A stretch of 6,443 nucleotides of DNA from an uncultured Bacteroidota bacterium (lineage in GTDB: Bacteria; Bacteroidota; Bacteroidia; Chitinophagales; Saprospiraceae), in assembly GCA_937876435.1 (NCBI GenBank), contig CALEIL010000444.1, positions 1-6,443 of the forward strand, given 5' to 3'. The notes beneath the pieces were generated by a model. It was not told where the DNA came from, searched no databases, and saw nothing but the letters and a program-made list of their open reading frames with translations. This document shows, piece after piece, positions 5,681 through 6,443 of the stretch. A program made the position numbers and the translations under genes. Numbering within the stretch: position 1 is the first letter of the stretch; each line of letters opens with the position of its first letter.

Positions 5681-6376
5681 ATGAAGGCAGCTATTGTTCA
5701 ATCAAATTATTTACCCTGGAAAGGTTATTTTGATATTATCAACATGGTTGATCTTTTCATCTTCTATGACGACGTCCAATATACGAAGAGAGATTGGCGC
5801 AACAGAAACCGGATAAAAACCCGCGATGGCATAAAATGGTTAACTGTGCCCTGCACTTCTTCCACCAACCAACGGATTTGTGAAGTGTCGTTCACGGATG
5901 CCAATTGGCAGCAAAAACATTGGAGGACCATCCAGTTTAATTATGCCCGGGCCAAATATTTCGGTGAATACCGACCTATTTTCGAGGAAATATACACCGG
6001 CAGGACCTGGCACAATCTGTCTGAGTTCAATCAATATACCATCCAGGTGATTGCCAAACAGATATTAAATTCCGATACCTCGTTTGAAGACAGTCGAAAC
6101 TATGACCTGAAGGGACAAAAAGATGAACGCCTTCTTGATTTACTGGGCAAGTGCGGTGCTACGAGTTATTTGTCTGGTCCGTCCGCCAGATCGTACATCC
6201 GGGAGGATCTTTTCAGGGAGGCTGGCATAGACCTGGTCTGGATGAACTACAGCGGTTATCCGGAATATGATCAGATATACCCGCCCTTTGACCATTATGT
6301 TTCCATTATTGATCTGATATTCAATGAAGGACCACGGACCGTAGATTACCTAAAATCATTTAAACCCAAATCATAA
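5681..6376 (+). CDS. WbqC-family protein
   Basis: A 231-residue protein of the WbqC family, often encoded in O-antigen and other surface-glycan clusters; its biochemical role is not firmly known. Family motifs are clear: AIVQSNYLPWKGYFDIINMVD (4-24), FYDDVQYTKRDWRNRNRIK (28-46), WLTVPC (53-58), KDERLLDLL (147-155), SYLSGPSARSYI (162-173), and the C-terminal SIIDLIFNEGP (208-218). There is no signal peptide or membrane segment, so it should be cytoplasmic. It starts 37 nt after the acyltransferase stop and ends 10 nt before the next gene, which places it in the same operon. The acyltransferase, WbqC and aminotransferase neighbours suggest that it takes part in amino-sugar formation or transfer. 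Confidence 0.9.
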   Translation: MKAAIVQSNYLPWKGYFDIINMVDLFIFYDDVQYTKRDWRNRNRIKTRDGIKWLTVPCTSSTNQRICEVSFTDANWQQKHWRTIQFNYARAKYFGEYRPIFEEIYTGRTWHNLSEFNQYTIQVIAKQILNSDTSFEDSRNYDLKGQKDERLLDLLGKCGATSYLSGPSARSYIREDLFREAGIDLVWMNYSGYPEYDQIYPPFDHYVSIIDLIFNEGPRTVDYLKSFKPKS

Positions 6377-6386
6377 CTAAACGCTG

Positions 6387-6443
6387 ATGGTCACCAAAAA
6401 TATTCCTTTCAATCGCCCCTACCTTCCGGAAGCATTGACCCAC
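6387..6443 (+). CDS. DegT/DnrJ/EryC1-type sugar aminotransferase, N-terminus only (partial)
   Basis: The frame opens with ATG 10 nt after the WbqC stop and runs off the right edge after 19 codons. The residues KNIPFNRPYLPEAL match the N-terminus of PLP-dependent nucleotide-sugar aminotransferases such as WecE/RffA and FdtB, which begin with an IPFN-P motif. These convert a keto-sugar nucleotide (for example dTDP-4-keto-6-deoxyglucose) into the 4- or 3-amino sugar. The context with a PglD-like acyltransferase and WbqC supports this. With only 19 residues, the exact subfamily and regiochemistry cannot be assigned. Confidence 0.7.
   Translation, partial: MVTKNIPFNRPYLPEALTH

Noticed and set aside
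1..6443. CRISPR arrays, tRNA or rRNA genes, insertion sequences, attachment sites
   Set aside because: No spaced repeats, cloverleaf-like segments, transposase-like proteins or terminal inverted repeats were found on reading both strands.

Overview
The window most resembles a chromosomal segment of a Bacteroidota-like bacterium. None of the gene starts has a convincing Shine-Dalgarno sequence. Three intergenic regions contain the Bacteroidota-type -7 box TAnnTTTG, placed correctly for the genes beside them. The gene types (Tat-exported phospholipase C, FCD-type GntR regulator, WbqC family) also fit. This assignment is an inference from a few signals, and base composition alone does not settle it.

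Left part (1-3296). The end of an unidentified rightward gene (to 64) converges on a leftward pair. The pair is a large phosphocholine-specific phospholipase C with a Tat signal (3003 to 835), followed 112 bp downstream by a GntR/FCD transcription regulator (722 to 84). The regulator has its own promoter candidate, whose -7 box is overlapped by a perfect palindrome TTTGTATACAAA, which suggests autorepression. The phospholipase has a long divergent upstream region with two palindromes and a leader that can fold into two mutually exclusive hairpins, one of them a C(UUCG)G tetraloop.

Middle (3297-4132). A cupin_5 (DUF985) protein is transcribed to the right, ends in a weak terminator-like hairpin, and is followed by about 310 bp of mostly AT-rich non-coding DNA. 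That stretch holds a 14-bp perfect palindrome and a good -7 box.

Right part (4133-6443 and beyond). This is a tight rightward operon: a beta-keto acid cleavage enzyme (BKACE, DUF849), a PglD/NeuD-like hexapeptide acyltransferase whose start overlaps the BKACE stop as ATGA, a WbqC-family protein, and the first 19 codons of a DegT/DnrJ/EryC1-type sugar aminotransferase. The last three form a familiar module for making and N-acylating an amino sugar for a surface glycan. The BKACE at the head of the operon is the unusual member. BKACE enzymes turn a beta-keto acid plus acetyl-CoA into acetoacetate plus a new acyl-CoA, so it could supply an uncommon acyl donor to the acyltransferase encoded next to it. 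This is the most interesting hypothesis in the window. It is an inference from gene order and family chemistry and is not demonstrated.
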